The position numbers and the translations under genes were made by a program. Under the pieces are notes generated by a model, which saw only the letters and a list, made by a program, of their open reading frames with translations, was not told where the DNA came from and did not search any database. A stretch of DNA of 64,000 nt from Colius striatus. Lineage: Eukaryota; Chordata; Aves; Coliiformes; Coliidae. The stretch lies in contig NC_084767.1 of NCBI RefSeq assembly GCF_028858725.1, forward strand, positions 1,725,501-1,789,500. Direction: 5' to 3'. Below, one piece after another: positions 12,401 to 24,600 of the stretch; position 1 is the stretch's first letter; each line of letters opens with the position of its first letter.

Positions 12401-15400
12401 CTCGGATGATTAACATCAGTGGGGACTCAGACCTGGAATAACCTTGAAATCCACAAAAGGACTTCCTCATCCTGTCTTTATCAAAACCCTGTTGAAGTCA
12501 GTGGAGGGTTTCCTGTTGACTTCACCACAATCCTTATTCATTATTTCAGTGATACCACAACGAAAGGCAGAAGCACACTTACTCATTTTTCTCCAACTCC
12601 AAGACGAGCTCCTGGCCTTCTACCTTTACCTTAACTTCAGCTCTGGATGGATGCTGCATGCAAAAGAAACAGTGCCTGTTACTCATAAATCACCATAATT
12701 ATGAACTCATCCAGAAACACAAATTATTCCTCTGGAAATTGCAGCTGACCTTAAGCTACTCCTCATTTTCCTCCTACCTTCAGATTTGGAGTGGTTGGGC
12801 CACAGTGGCTCCCAGTTCCAGGCACTCTGCTGCATCCCCACAGCACAGTCATGCAAGAGCTGGGAAGCAGTACATGCAAGCTGCTGGGATGCTGCATCAG
12901 AAGTAGTGACCCTGGTGTCCCAGGAGGAACAATGGGCAATAAGCCATGGTGCTGGAATGCTTGGAGGTGCGACTGGGTGGGAGGCATGTGCTGCACCCCC
13001 TTCTCCCTGTGCCACCTCACGGGGACACCCCAACTTGCCCCAGAGGTTTACAAGTCAAATACAAAAGCTGTTTAACCAAAGCTTCCTTTGTTGTCACAAC
13101 AGAAAAAGGCATTCTTCAGAGCCTATTTCAGGACAGGAGGAATCACGCCTCTTCCAGAGGTCTTCAAACGGTGCCTTTACTCACACAAAATGCCAATAAA
13201 AGGCAAGCAAGGGGCCCTTAGGTGTCTTTAGGCTATAGTAGTTTTTCAGTCTGCTCTTGCATTAGTCCCAGGCTGCCAAGGGACTAGAAACCATGACAGC
13301 AACTTTCTAGGGTGTGCAAGCATATGGGCACAGCTCAGGTTTGCAATTTGCCTTCTGCTCCAAACTCAGTCACGAGACAGCCCCTCACCAGGGACTGCTG
13401 GTTAACAGAAGGGACTCTCAGTGCAATGACAAATGCATACACCAAAATGAATATTTTATAAAAAAGACACTGAAAGTATAGAATGTGCCTTCTTGAAGCT
13501 CAACTAGGAGGGATTCTGGAAGCCTCCAGTTTTACCTCCCTCAAAGCAGCACTGCTAGCTAAGGTCTGCTGGGGATTTCTGAGTGCTTGCTTATAAAGGA
13601 AATGGATGAATAAACTCCCCCGATGAGAAATAACACATTTGATAAGGACAGACATCTCTATTCAGATGAAAAAAACCAAAAGAAATCATAAAAATGGGTG
13701 AGGTGATCAACCCATACTATTTCCTAATCCAGTGTTGGATGGGGTTTTGCAGCTCAGATCAACTGAAAGCAAAACAAAGCAAGGCTGACTGAATAGGATG
13801 TTCTGTTCAAAGATCTGTCAGCCTAGAGACACACGTGGGGGCTGCTCCATCGGTTCTGAGCTGTTAAAAATGTCTCATTTCATCAGCTCCCTGCTCATAT
13901 TCCTGGTTTTGTTCATCTTTCCTTCAGTTTCCAGGACACTGCACCAGAGCCATGTAAGATGATGCAAACCAAGTCAATACATTTAGTATATACAATGAGG
14001 ATTTAATTCCAAGGGGCTGAGTTTAGGTTACTGAATCACAGGTGCTCAGTACATCTCAGGGTAGGTCTCTTGTTTTGCTAACATGTAAGCAACGGGGGTA
14101 GTCTTGCCATAACTGGGGAGGTCTGAGAGTCTCCATCATCATAAAAGTCTCTTCACAAAGATTGTGCAAACATCATTATTATTAATAATGCTTTCTCTTC
14201 TCCTTCAATAATCTCACTACTTAAGAGCCCCTCAGTTGCTGTGTAACTGAAACATCCCAGCTGTATGTGAGCTTTGCTAATGCCGGGTTTAGAGCCAACA
14301 AGAACTTGCCTGAAACAAACCAAGTACGACCCCTGAGACTCAGGATACTTGTATAAGGGGAAATGCTGTCCAGATGTATTTATATCACCACCAATAACAG
14401 AGAACCAAAACTTCCAGGCAGTGCTGCAAAGACATTTTAAAGAGTCATTGCAGGTTTGGTGTGTGTGTGTGTGTTTTTTTTAATATGACACAATAAAAAG
14501 CTTTATAAATTCTCATCATATGGAGAGGACACAAACCCCCAAACAGCACCTCTCATGGAGAGATACCAAGAACTTTTCTTTAGTATAATGCTGTGGCTTC
14601 CCTTTTTCTGGTTCACAACATCAGTAATACCATCTGGGTTTTTCTCTTTCATTTGATTGTGCAACTGAGAACTTCTTGATTGTGGCAGTGGAAAAGCTGG
14701 GAAGATGAGCTGTGCTTTGTGGCTGATCTTCCTGTCTGACACCCCAGCGATTCTCAGAATGGCTGCAGATTACTGACACATCTGTCCACCTAAGAGAAGC
14801 GGGGGGCAAGAACTGTATCGATACAGCTGGTATCCAAGACACAGCTGGACACCCCTGAGCTGCTTGTTGCCTCTTCCTACTGAAGCACCCTCCCAACTGG
14901 GATTAATCTCTTCCTAAAGGAGACGCCTCTCTTCAGCTGCTCCCTCTATGCCATTGATTGTATTGCCTGGCTCCCCTTCCACAGACAGATCAGGTGGGTT
15001 TGGACCAGGCTTCAAGGCATGGCAGAGAGCAAGTGGCCAGGAGTATTCTCACGGTCGGTGCCTGAGATGTGCCAGCCACCTCTCGCAGCTTTGTTCGGCA
15101 CTTGGAGGAACGGCAGCAGCTCCCGGTGTTGCAGAGGGGCTTTCTGGCTCATCCCTGTGGCGTGTCACACACCTCAGCTTAAAACAAACGCTCCCCGCGA
15201 GTTCCTGCGCTAACCGCGGCATCGTTCCTGCCCTGCAAACGACGGGGAGGCTTAAAAATGAAATACAAATAAAGCGCTGGGCGCGACCTACCTTGTGTGT
15301 GCTGGTGTGAGCCGCCCAGCGCGGGACCACCACCTCGGGCTGCGGCTCCTGGCCGGCGGACACCCCTCCCGCTGGGGAGACACAGAGCAGCGGCTCATCA

Positions 15401-15648
15401 CCCCGACCCGGCATCCCTGCCCCGGGGCCACCGAGCGCGGGGCCGGCCGGGCGCGGCAGCTCCGCGCTGGTTGTAAGGGAGGCAGGAGGATGCCTCTCCC
15501 CAAGCCCCCGCCTCGCACCCTCCCTCCCCGGCGCTCGGTGCGGTGCGGCCGGCGCAGCCTCCCCCGTCCCGGGCACCCCGCACTCACGGGGCAGCGGCCG
15601 CAGGAGCAGCGAGAGGGCGATGCCGCAGAGCAGCCCCCGGCCCCGCAT
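221..15648 (-). CDS. ADAM19: ADAM19, 5' part (exons 1-6: signal peptide and prodomain)
   Basis: ADAM19 is a type I membrane metalloprotease-disintegrin; the first exons encode its signal peptide and inhibitory prodomain. Six exons join in one frame (561 nt, 187 codons): 15648-15588, 15371-15292, 12653-12583, 3220-3142, 2096-2020 and 413-221. All have AG acceptors and GT donors with matching phase. Recognisable stretches are HPSRAEVKV, LELEKNE, YTETHYSQTG, HCFYHGVV, SVTLSTCRG and SYILEPVPDSPNQHLIYR, which track mammalian ADAM19 closely. Cys161 in GACGYQ lines up with the ADAM12 cysteine-switch position, and N131-S-S is a possible glycosylation site. The furin site, protease, disintegrin, EGF-like, membrane and SH3-binding regions must lie left of position 1. 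Intron 3 is long (9.4 kb). The start Met is the only one followed by a hydrophobic signal sequence before a good donor. The gene is partial because of the window edge, not because it is broken. Confidence 0.94.
414..2019 (-). other. ADAM19: ADAM19 intron 5
   Basis: 1.6 kb between two confident exons. Several open frames here (for example 1289-1942 minus) show no family motif and no splice-site support. I see no repeat or RNA gene. Confidence 0.85.
2020..2096 (-). CDS. ADAM19: ADAM19 coding exon 5 (prodomain)
   Basis: A 77-nt exon with acceptor CTTCCTTCCAG and donor GTAAGT. It encodes EHCFYHGVVQGWEHSSVTLS then TCRGLR, the strongly conserved ADAM prodomain block (CFYHG and S-x-C-x-G). Confidence 0.95.
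3142..3220 (-). CDS. ADAM19: ADAM19 coding exon 4 (prodomain)
   Basis: A 79-nt exon with acceptor TTTGTCTGCAG and donor GTGAGT. It encodes NLFAQGYTETHYSQTGQTQT and a short tail; the YTETHY motif is typical of ADAM12/19-type prodomains. Confidence 0.95.
4401..4598. repeat. 40-bp minisatellite, about 5 copies
   Basis: Direct head-to-tail copies start at 4401, 4441, 4481, 4525 and 4565. Three are exactly 40 bp. The third carries a 4-bp GTTT duplication (44 bp), and the last lacks one CTGCAG block (34 bp) and has one C/T change. The unit begins CTGCAGCTGCAGCTCAGTCC and ends CCTGTTTAATG. It lies in ADAM19 intron 3. Confidence 0.97.
9168..9300 (+). mobile_element. CR1 LINE 3' fragment, diverged
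   Basis: Matches the CR1 3' end in order: CATCCCTGGAGG, then GAGCAAC, then GGACTTGATGATCTTAAAGG, then CCAACCT and a degraded ATTCTA tail. The pattern is clear but diverged, so this is an old copy. Borders are approximate. Confidence 0.75.
12583..12653 (-). CDS. ADAM19: ADAM19 coding exon 3 (prodomain)
   Basis: A 71-nt exon with acceptor TTTTGCATGCAG and donor GTAAGT. It encodes HPSRAEVKVKVEGQELVLEL followed by EKNE, near identical in pattern to the mammalian HPLKAELRV...LDLEKNE segment. It is too short to stand out as an open frame. Confidence 0.93.
12654..15291 (-). other. ADAM19: ADAM19 intron 2
   Basis: 2.6 kb, with a short (GT)n microsatellite followed by a T run at about 14,459-14,482. 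I see nothing coding in it. Confidence 0.85.
14459..14482. repeat. (GT)n microsatellite plus T run
   Basis: About eight GT units run directly into about nine T residues. Confidence 0.9.
15292..15371 (-). CDS. ADAM19: ADAM19 coding exon 2 (prodomain start)
   Basis: Acceptor TCCCCAG and donor GTAGGT frame 80 nt. The peptide contains QPEVVVPRWAA, corresponding to the HELIIPQW region of mammalian ADAM19. It enters in phase 1 and leaves in phase 0. Confidence 0.88.
15588..15648 (-). CDS. ADAM19: ADAM19 coding exon 1 (signal peptide)
   Basis: Encodes Met plus a short arginine-containing start and a Leu-rich hydrophobic core (LLCGIALSLLL), a normal signal peptide. It ends in phase 1 at a consensus GTGAGT donor, inside a CpG island. 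Confidence 0.88.
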
Positions 15649-17528
15649 GGCTCCGCGCAGGGCGCAGCGCTCCGCCGCCGCCCCGCCGTATAAACCCGCC
15701 CGCCGCGGCTTTCCCCTCCCACCGCCTCCCCGAAACCCGCCCGCGCAGCCCCCTGCCCCTGCCGAAATCCCTCTGCTTCTGGGAAAGCCGAAAGGATATA
15801 GACTGACGTTTATTGCCCATATAAACGGCCAGAGGCAAAAAGATGTTCACTGCCTCACTTCAAGCAGATGAAGGGGCTGGGAAAGGGCTTGGGAGTATCC
15901 ACAGCTCATATTCCCTATGCTGCCCTTCAGAGATGTCCACTCCCGTCAGGCTCCTGAAGGAGCATCCCTGTCTACTCCTGCATCCTTCAGGGCTGACCCA
16001 CGTGTTGCCATCCACTCCTCACCTGTTTGCCAGTCCTTTGCCCTTCAGATGAGTAGCAGGACAGCCAGATGCAGTGCCTCACTGCTGGCTCAGCCAGTGG
16101 GGTCAGAGTCGCCTCAGAGTGGGCTCCCCCAGGTTAACTGGGGCACACTGAGGCCACCAGCTGAAAACACCTGAGCTCCACAGTGTTGTAGGTGCTTCTG
16201 GTGCATGCCGAGCCTGTGGAAAGCAACTGCCTTTCCTCACCTCTGTGTATTTCTGCTGTGACTCTCCGCCGGCTCAGCTGCGGCCGCGTGAGCAAGGCTG
16301 TGAGGGGAGACTGACCTGCATTTCTTTGGGTCAGTTCAGAGTGGCAGGATCTCTTAGTTATGGTCTCCAGATTGATGAACATTATTCATACAACCCTTTC
16401 CATTCATCTCTGTATTATGAGTGCCTGTGTAGGCGAACCACCAGGAAATCAGCTTAAGAAATGGGGAGCATTTGCACTTGGCTGCGTTTCAGAGTGTATT
16501 GGTAAGTCAGGGAATTGATACTCCACTTAGAATAAAGTTTTGATAGATAATAGTAATGATTTTGTCTCTCATCCAGAGGTTTATTTATGCTACCGAAACC
16601 ACTGAGCTCTCTTTTACCGAGGGTCTCTGCCGCCATCATGCCCAAAGGAAATGTGACTGTTTTCATTTGCAGATGCCACTCTGGGTTATGATTTTCACAT
16701 ATGTTCTCTCTCTATCCCAGCACTTCACATGCTGAGTCTTTGTGATCTTGTGAAGATCAGTTTATTCCTGATACCACTCTGGCAGAAGTAAGCTAGGACA
16801 TCTCGGGGACACCTAGAAGGAATCATCAGGGTGAGCAGGCTATAAATGGTGGTTTAGCTGGCCCACAGACAGGTCACATAGTTTCATCACAGAACTCAAT
16901 TGTGTTATTTCCCAAAGCAAAAATCCAGGGACCAGATTTCATCTCTTTTCTAACCACGTGGCATGTCTTGAAGGGAAACCTTGATTTTTTTGTGAACTTT
17001 CCCAGTTATTTTTAGCTGCCTGTGACATAGATGAAAACAATGCCACTATTGATGCTTTTATTATAAATGAGTAAAAATGCAAGTCAATTTTAGACACAAA
17101 TTCAGCAATTCTGCTTTCATCCCTGCATAAAATTTCTGTCTACCCAAAGGAAAAAGAAAACACCAAACCAGCTTCGATGAGGAACATATATATTTGCACT
17201 GTAAGACTACCACAAATCTTCCCAATGCAACAAATCTTCCCAGGGACAGCTCCATCTATTTCTCTAAAAGATCAGTTAAAAAAAAAAGGCATAAAATGGA
17301 ATAAAAGGAGCCTTATTTTAAGATTGTTAAAATACCTGTTTGTGATTGTTATCAGCCTTCAAGTGTCATAAAAACAAAATACATGGAATATTTGCATTTG
17401 TTATATGGTGGTATTTTTATCTTTGGATCTTGGCAATATGAGGATTGGTATCTTAATGTACAATCGCCAGAAAATCCCTCAATACAAATATAACCACAGA
17501 CTGTGCAGTTGCTATATATAGTTTAGTC

Positions 17529-17547
17529 TATATATATATATATATAT
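17529..17547. repeat. (TA)n microsatellite
   Basis: About nine perfect TA units, with a shorter TATATA block just upstream. Confidence 0.9.
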
Positions 17548-18277
17548 GAACTATCACATTACTGAGACATTGTTGTATGGAAAGAGTCATGATATTTAAG
17601 CCTTATGAACAGTGCTCAGATGCTGTAAAGCTACCTGCCTCTGGCACAGGATGAGTCAGATCCTGCCTGTTCAAAAAGCTCTTACGGAAAAGCCAGTGGG
17701 ACATTTGCCTGATTCACAGAGCAAGGCCAGGCTTTCAGTTATCTAGGAATTACACAGACTCAGACTCATTTCCGCCAAGACAGCAATCCAGCTGGGGTTT
17801 TGAAAGTCTGTGCTCTGTTCCCTTATCTATCACATCCCCTGTGATCAAGGGATGGACATACCTATTAGCAGCAGCCTCTATGAGGTCTGAAAATTAGGTG
17901 TTTCAATTTCCTCGGGGCAAAGCTGGTGAGAACTCTTTTGCAGTGGGGTTTCTGCACTTACTTGATAGTTTGCAAGATGATTTAACACTATTGTTGTTAG
18001 CTGGAAAGCAAAAGATTATGATTCTCCCAGTATATTCATTGTAAATTAGAAGTTACACACCTAGAAGGAAACAGACAGACCTACAAAGGAGAATGTCCAC
18101 TCAAGAAACAGACATGCAAACTTGGCTGTGTATCAGACTAAAAGCTCAATATTATTTCATTGGAACTCTGTCTTCAGAAATAGTAAAAAATAGTTGAAAA
18201 AAACTGCTCTGAAAAGACTGCTGCTGACACTGGAGGAAACATTACCAAGAATCAAAATCAAAGTCTTAGCAGGAGAG

Positions 18278-18596
18278 AACCTTTTGCCTGCCTGACCTCT
18301 GCATTACTCAAACTGATGAAAGAAATGTTGTGGCTTTGGCTGACTGGAGTGGAATGTGAAATCTTCCGATTTTCAGAGCGTTTTTCTCCTTCAGATCCCT
18401 TGAAATGATCAAAGGAGAAAGGCTCTGAGTCCAGGAGGGGAACTGGTGATTTAAAAGTGAGCTTCTTTATTCTGAGACAGTTGAGAACAGCTTTGTCTGA
18501 CCCAGAATATTCTATGTAGCTTTGGCTTTCCACCACCCATGTAGGGCAGCAGGAATACTTGGATGAGCCCTGGAGCAGCTGTCCTGCCAAAGAGGG
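18278..18596 (-). other. Exon-like open segment of unknown gene
   Basis: On the minus strand a good acceptor (CTTCTCCCTCTTTGGCAG) opens a frame of about 100 codons. It contains KYSCCPTWVV, IEYSGSDKAVLN, PLLDSEPFSFDHFKG and SHNISFISLSNAE. Possible donors (AGAG-GTCAGG or AAAG-GTTCTC) occur near the end of the frame. I recognise no family. It could be an orphan exon or chance; no partner exon was found. Confidence 0.2.
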
Positions 18597-21058
18597 AGAA
18601 GTGCTGTAAGATGATCAGGTACTAGACAAGGGCTTGTCCCCATGTGCTGTTAGTGAAGTAATACCAAAGTGCTCTCTATGGTTTTTCTAAAGGGTGGGTC
18701 ACTGCTGCTACTTTTGCTTCATTCCTACAGGCAAGCAAATTTAGTGATAGAAGATCGTATATGCAGACATGTTTGATCTTTTTAGTAGTATTCGTACATG
18801 TGAAGCACTGTAGCCTTCTCCACCCTGGCTGCAAATTTCTCCAACATAATAGTGATTATACTGAAATACTTCATCCTCACAAGAGAAGGAGAACAGGCAT
18901 AATGGCACAAGGGCTTTTAACAACATCCAGTACATTAAAATGTCCAGTAACTTAGGAGAAGTTGTGTCTGCAAATGGAAAGCCCCAGGCAGTGATGCACC
19001 AGGAAGCAGTCCAGAACATCTTCAGACTTCTACAGCAGCAAGAGGAAAAGAAACTTTGGAAGATATGCATCTGATTTGTTTTACAGGCTGAGAAGTATGC
19101 AAAGTGATGATAAACTGCAGAGCAAGAAGAAAATAATTGTAAGACAACAGAATATGCCTCTCTAGCTGAAAGAAGGGATCAGCCCTACATTTTGTTTCAT
19201 GTAGATATATCCATGAAGTGTTAACCTCCAGTCTCCTGGCCTTTGTGGTATTAAGGCAGATTTGCACAGAAGCTATAGCACTGTGTTTTCCCCACTAAAC
19301 AGCACAGCTCCCATTAGCAGACAGATGCTGCACAGCAAATACCAAATCCCTCAGCCCACTGAAGCTTACCCTGAAATTCACATCAAGCAGAGGGCAGAAC
19401 CCAGCAGCTCTGAGGCACCTCTTTTCAAACAGTGCTGGACACCCTCAGGTAGGAGGAAACAAGTTTGTATTACCCATGGCAAGCAACCTTTCCAGACTCT
19501 GGTGCATTGCATATCCTATTCTATTGTGTCTAAGAATTAAAATGGGAGAAGAGGAAAGTTAGATCTAGACAATAATCCCACAAACAGCTGTTTTACACCC
19601 CGAAACAGACTTGTTTAGGAACTGGTACATTTGCTCACATGCATTCCTGTTGGCCTGATCAGCTTTCACTGAGAAGATAATTTAGAAACGAACAGACATT
19701 TTCTACTATTTATAAGACTTTCCTCTTCGTGATCCATCTGCACTGCAGAGGCAGTGGGAGCAGGGGGCTGTTTAAAACACAGCAGCAATCTCTAGGGTAG
19801 GCAGGATTTACTCATGCTTTTGTGTTGTTTAACCACAAAATGCAGTAGTTCTCAAAGGAGAGGTTTTGAACTTGGAAAATGGAGTTATGAGCCCACAGAA
19901 GCAGAAAAGCATAAAAATACTGTTATAGGACCGAAAACTTAAAATGCAAAGAACCCAGAGGAAATCTACTTTACACTCACTTCAGATTAGCTTTTGAGGC
20001 ATATGGAAATTTCATTTGTACCTGCCTTTATTAGTAATGTGGTCTCAATGGATATGGAGGCCTAAGCCTCAGCTTCAACAGGATGCTCAGAGTCCAACAG
20101 ATCCAGTGCAGTAACCCATAAAATATAGGCCATCCTGTATGAGATAGTTACCCTAGATTCCTTTGAATCATTCCTTAGCATCTTCTGGCAACCCAGCACA
20201 GATGGACTTTGCTATCCATGGCTTTAAGCTCTTCCCATATTTCTGTGGGAGCTGGATTTACACAATTAGGAATATACACAAACATACACATATCCATTAC
20301 AATGAAGTACACAGGACACACTGTCCAGGTGAGTTTGTTCAAATGCAACAGCAGCAAAGGAAGAGGATTCCCAGGAGAAAAAATGTCCCTCTGGCCCACA
20401 AAATGGGGAAGAAAGAAAAAGTCAGTAAATATTTGAAAGAAACAGAATAAAAATGTGATTCCATTAGCAGTTGAGTTGAGCATGGATACTATATAAAAAG
20501 CCTTAGATACTCATCAGAGAATTTGTTATTCTCTGGAGACTTCTAATATTAAGTACGCTCAGGGATCAGGTCACTGCCCACAAGTCACAGACCCTATCCA
20601 TTCTCCTCTCTCTGAGTGCTGCCACATGCTTCACCATCCCTTCTAGACAATCCCATTTTTATTAATAGAACTGGCTGCAGACCAAGATATTACTGAAACT
20701 GATGGAGGTTTCCAGAGCGTTACATAGCAGTGGTACCACAAATGCAGGCTGCACTTAAAAATTCATCAAATTCAACTTAAAACTGTCTCCTCAAAGGAAA
20801 AGAAGAAAAAAAGCTTTGTAGATTCATTCTTGCCTTCGCTCTCCAGGCCTTAGAATATTTCACTGCAGCAAGAATTATTTCACTTGCTAAAGCTCCTAAA
20901 GTAATAGCTACAAAATTGTGGCAAATGCCATATCTATTTTGGCATTGAAAGGATGTCTTTGAACACACCTCTCCACGGGAAAGCACATTGTCACATGCTT
21001 TTAGACCTGAATTCTTGTGTAAACGCTTTCCCAAGACAGAGTCCAGGAAATGTCCTGA

Positions 21059-21195
21059 TCATAGAATCACAGAGTGGTGGGGGTTGGAAGGGACCTTTAG
21101 AGATCATCCAGTCCAACCCTCTGCAGAAGCGGGTTCACCTAGATAAGGTCACACAGGAACGTGTCCAGGTGGGTCTTGAAGACCTCCAGAAAGAC
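21059..21195 (-). mobile_element. CR1 LINE 3' fragment
   Basis: Begins with ATAGAATCACAGAGTGG, the reverse complement of the CR1 octamer tail. It continues with GGAAGGGACCTTTAGAGATC, CCAGTCCAACCC and GTGTCCAGGTGGGTCTTGAA. The element is therefore in minus orientation with only its 3' end kept. It sits about 35 bp from the SOX30 poly(A) signal. Confidence 0.95.
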
Positions 21196-21229
21196 CACGC
21201 TGACTGAAGGGATGGCATGGAAGAAAATG

Positions 21230-21235
21230 TTTATT
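21230..21235 (-). terminator. SOX30: SOX30 poly(A) signal
   Basis: AATAAA on the minus strand 27 nt after the stop codon. It implies a very short 3' UTR. No other AATAAA is closer. Confidence 0.7.
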
Positions 21236-21262
21236 CTGGATTACAATTTGTTTAAAAAGTTA

Positions 21263-21614
21263 CTATTCTTGAAACAACTTTACTTCTTCTCTCTCATCTC
21301 TGTTAGTTTCATTGACTAAGTGAATGTTGGAAAGAGTGGATGAGGTGTCTGACAACATCTGCTCCAATGCTTCCATGTCCAGCTTTGGTAGTGGGCTTAA
21401 ACACCACTTCTTGTTGCAGATGTTATTACGGGACACCATTTCAAGGCTCTCAAAGATGTGGTGCTCCTCACATACACTTTGTTCTGTGCATTGCTTGAAA
21501 GGATAGCCTCCATCCAGAGTTGACATCATCACCTCCTCTGTTTGGTACCCTTCTTCATAGAAGCTGTGGTATTCAAACACTGAACCAAACAGAGGCTGTC
21601 TGAATGGGTGTGTG
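21263..21614 (-). CDS. SOX30: SOX30 exon 5 (C-terminus and stop)
   Basis: Acceptor TTTCCTTGCAG, coding to TAG at 21263-21265. It contains [27 protein letters not shown] and [13 protein letters not shown], aligned with the mammalian tail YYEDRYP, PVPQLDIGTLE and QVNVTDSDEEEEE. Confidence 0.95.
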
Positions 21615-24600
21615 CTGCAAGGAAAGAGATTGCAAGTTGTCTTTCAGAAATGCAGATTGCCTGGGCTTCCATTCAGCTGAGAAAAACAAAATGACACTAG
21701 CCTTCTATGTTAGTCAGCTTATCCTGCTGAAATATTCAAAACACATGTTTTAAAACTGTGCCTAGCTGACACACTGGGGCACAGATTGCATACCTGTCCA
21801 TATGCACTTCTTCATGCTAGATACAGGCATGATGCTGCTTTGAAAACAAACATAAACCCCATATTTATCACTGAAATCATTATCATGGATAAATCAGCGT
21901 CTGAGATGCCTGCAGCATTGAGTATGGTTAACCACCACAGTCAGAGTAATAAAACAAAGCATTAGAAGGCAGTTTGTGACAGAGCTGGGCTAAAGCACTC
22001 ATTTATTCTCTGAGTGAACCGCTGCATCCGTTATTTTGTTATTAAACAGGAGGACAGAAAGAGAATCCTTGTGCCCAATATGTGGTTGTCAGTGTTACTG
22101 CAGAAAGAATGTGCAGTAACGGATTTTGTAAAGGCAACCACACAGAAGACTGCAGGAAGTTACTGTGTCAAATGCAACTGTATCCCCCTGGCATCAGGAG
22201 TTGGGATTTTTATTCTGATGCAGAACACATTGACATTGAGTGTTACAGAGATTCACTACATTGCTAAGAAAACAAAGCATGTGAAGCAGTAACAGAGCTC
22301 TACAGTGCAGACATGAAGGCATTGATGAAATGATGAAGTTTCAAGGAGATTATTCATCTTCATGATCTAACATTGAACATTTTAGTGAATAAATCTGCAT
22401 TTGTACATTTGCACTGTCAGTGCTACTGAGAATTTTATTTCTTATATGCAAGAATTGGCTTTGTAGGACTGCTAACTTAGAAATCATTTATTAGAAAGAT
22501 CATGGCATTAGCAAAGCTTGCAGCATGAACTCAGAACAGCCTTTTATGGCACAAGAACACTCCTCTCCCTCAGAGGCATTATGAAACTACCTAATTTCAG
22601 AAACCAAAGGCTAAGCAAGGTTAGCAATTTGGGGAATTGATGTCCCATATTTCTTTAAAGCACCTAAAAAATAGAAATATCTTGTATTGCTCTTATCAAC
22701 TCATAAAGTTCCAGGTAGTCTTTTTGCTGTAGGAATGAGCAGTGTTTACACTTATATCCAGAATATAAAGAATTCAAGCCTATTGCACAGTCATGAAAGA
22801 AAAATGATGCCTTACAAGGAACAAGCATCAGTAAGCCATCAGACTTCTTGCATTTGAGCAGCACACCTGCTGCTGGTAGGGCATTGCTGCATTCTATGCA
22901 GTGCTTAGCTTAGGGATGGCTTAGGAAATACCCACGGGATATTACCATGTGTGAGCTTGTAAATTCTTTGCTCAGCTGATCTCTGACTACACAGAAGCTG
23001 CAAAGATAAAACTAGGAATTACTACTTACATAAGAATTCTGAGGACACTTTCCCCCAGGCTGGATGTCAGAAAGACTTGTAGATATGATAGCTGCAAAAA
23101 CAGTACCCAGGAGACTTCTCACACACCTACTTTAATTCTAGCTGATCATTTTCAAAATATATTTACACTATCTCTGCCTAATGCTTTTCTGTGGGAATTA
23201 AAAGCACTTACACACATAAAGTGAAGAGAAACTTTTATTACACTGTGTGCTTGGGGGTGCCAATAACTGGGCATGAGTTTACAAGCAGCCTCAGGCCAGC
23301 AGGTCCCACCACTCAGGACCTAGAGGAATGTAAGGGCACCTTTCTTCTGAATGCTCAGTTTGCTTTCTGTAAGTCAAAAGACTCTCTGCTTTTCAGCATT
23401 TGTTCTTACTGGTACTGAAATGAAGGATTTCATTACCTTGAGGGGAAATAGTGATGTCCGGATATAAAGTAAGATTGCTGAAATGAGGGTGGAGGAGGTA
23501 CTCCAAACAGACTGACTGGCTGAACAATGGGAAGGGGCTGTAGTGGTGTAGCTACAGCATGCAAGACTGGAGCTGGAACAGTCATTGGTGCCGTGTTTAC
23601 ATTAGTAGCCTGGAAAACAGTAACTGGACCAACACATGGAATGGAAGAAGGCATCAGATGGATGGCAGAAGACGACTCACCTTTAGAAGAAAGAAAAGTT
23701 ATTTATCAGACATGAATAGAAGAAGAAATTTCATAAAAAGCAGCATAGCAAATCACAGCCAGAGCCAGAACCATTTCCCCCAAAACACCTCCTAGCATTA
23801 CTTCCCTACAACTCACAGTCTTACCCCACTGGGCCTGCATGCTTTCTGACATATGGGCTTGGAGCCCACAAATTCAAGCTTCCTTCTGCAGAAACCCAAG
23901 GGTGAAAGAAGAAGGAACTGATTAGTGAGTGTCGAGGCTGTGAGGCTGGTGAGGGATGTCTTGACCTGATATGGCCACAGGAGGCTGAGGAAATGGTAGA
24001 GACTAGGAGGCAGACTGATAGAAACAGCTGTATCAAGAAAGACTGAGAACTTGTTTTAACTATATGTACATTACCATATGTCTAACTTCTGCTAGGGTAG
24101 GTACATTTGTAGTTTTAAAAATCATTCACTACTCAAAACTCACAGACTGGATGACTTATAGTCTTCTCAACTTGAGGGATGACAACAGGGTAAGGAGACA
24201 ACTGGCAGGGACAAATGCCAGCTGGACTTGTGGTGATGACAGTCTGAGAAGGGCTGGAAGCTACAGTAGAGACAGGCAGTGGAAGTGGCTTCTTTTTGCT
24301 TGGTTGTGGTTTATAAACCCAATCTGTTAAAGACAAAAAAAGACACAGACATCCAATACTTGGGATGGTCTCATTCTTTACATAAAGCTTTAATTCTGAA
24401 CTATAAAAAAAGTCTGAGTTAAGAAATTGCTTCTCTAGCCAACGGCAATACCCCATTTGTTTCAGTGAGCTAGCAAACAGTGCACTTCACCAGAGGTGCA
24501 AATAAAATGGACCAGTTTGGGTATTGTCTTTATGTTACTAAATAGTAACTGTGAGACAAAGAATAAACAACAGTGGGGAGTGATGTGGCACATCTGAGGA

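Larger units (their letters stand above)
3221..12582 (-). other. ADAM19: ADAM19 intron 3 (9.4 kb)
   Basis: Long intron holding a 40-bp minisatellite (4401-4598), a 3'-end CR1 piece (about 9168-9300) and an ATT-rich microsatellite near 11,090. I found no convincing coding exon inside it. Confidence 0.85.
15290..15780. promoter_or_regulatory. CpG island, ADAM19 promoter
   Basis: Dense CpG dinucleotides and high GC over ADAM19 exons 1-2 and upstream, sharply different from the AT-rich flanks. It covers the predicted start at 15648, as expected for a CpG-island promoter. The transcription start is not visible from sequence alone. The TATAAA-like string near 15,688 reads on the plus strand and so does not fit ADAM19. 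Confidence 0.85.
15781..21058. other. Intergenic region between ADAM19 and SOX30
   Basis: AT-rich sequence, 5.3 kb, with a (TA)n run at 17,529-17,547. No gene of the neighbourhood is expected here. One exon-like open segment on the minus strand (about 18,278-18,596) is reported separately. Otherwise I see nothing I can support. Confidence 0.7.

Noticed and set aside
15686-15693. TATAAA near the ADAM19 promoter as its TATA box
   Set aside because: It reads TATAAA on the plus strand, while ADAM19 is on the minus strand.
15049-15722. Long GC-rich frames on both strands at the ADAM19 promoter
   Set aside because: They come from CpG-island composition; only the two short exons at 15,292-15,371 and 15,588-15,648 agree with splice sites and homology.
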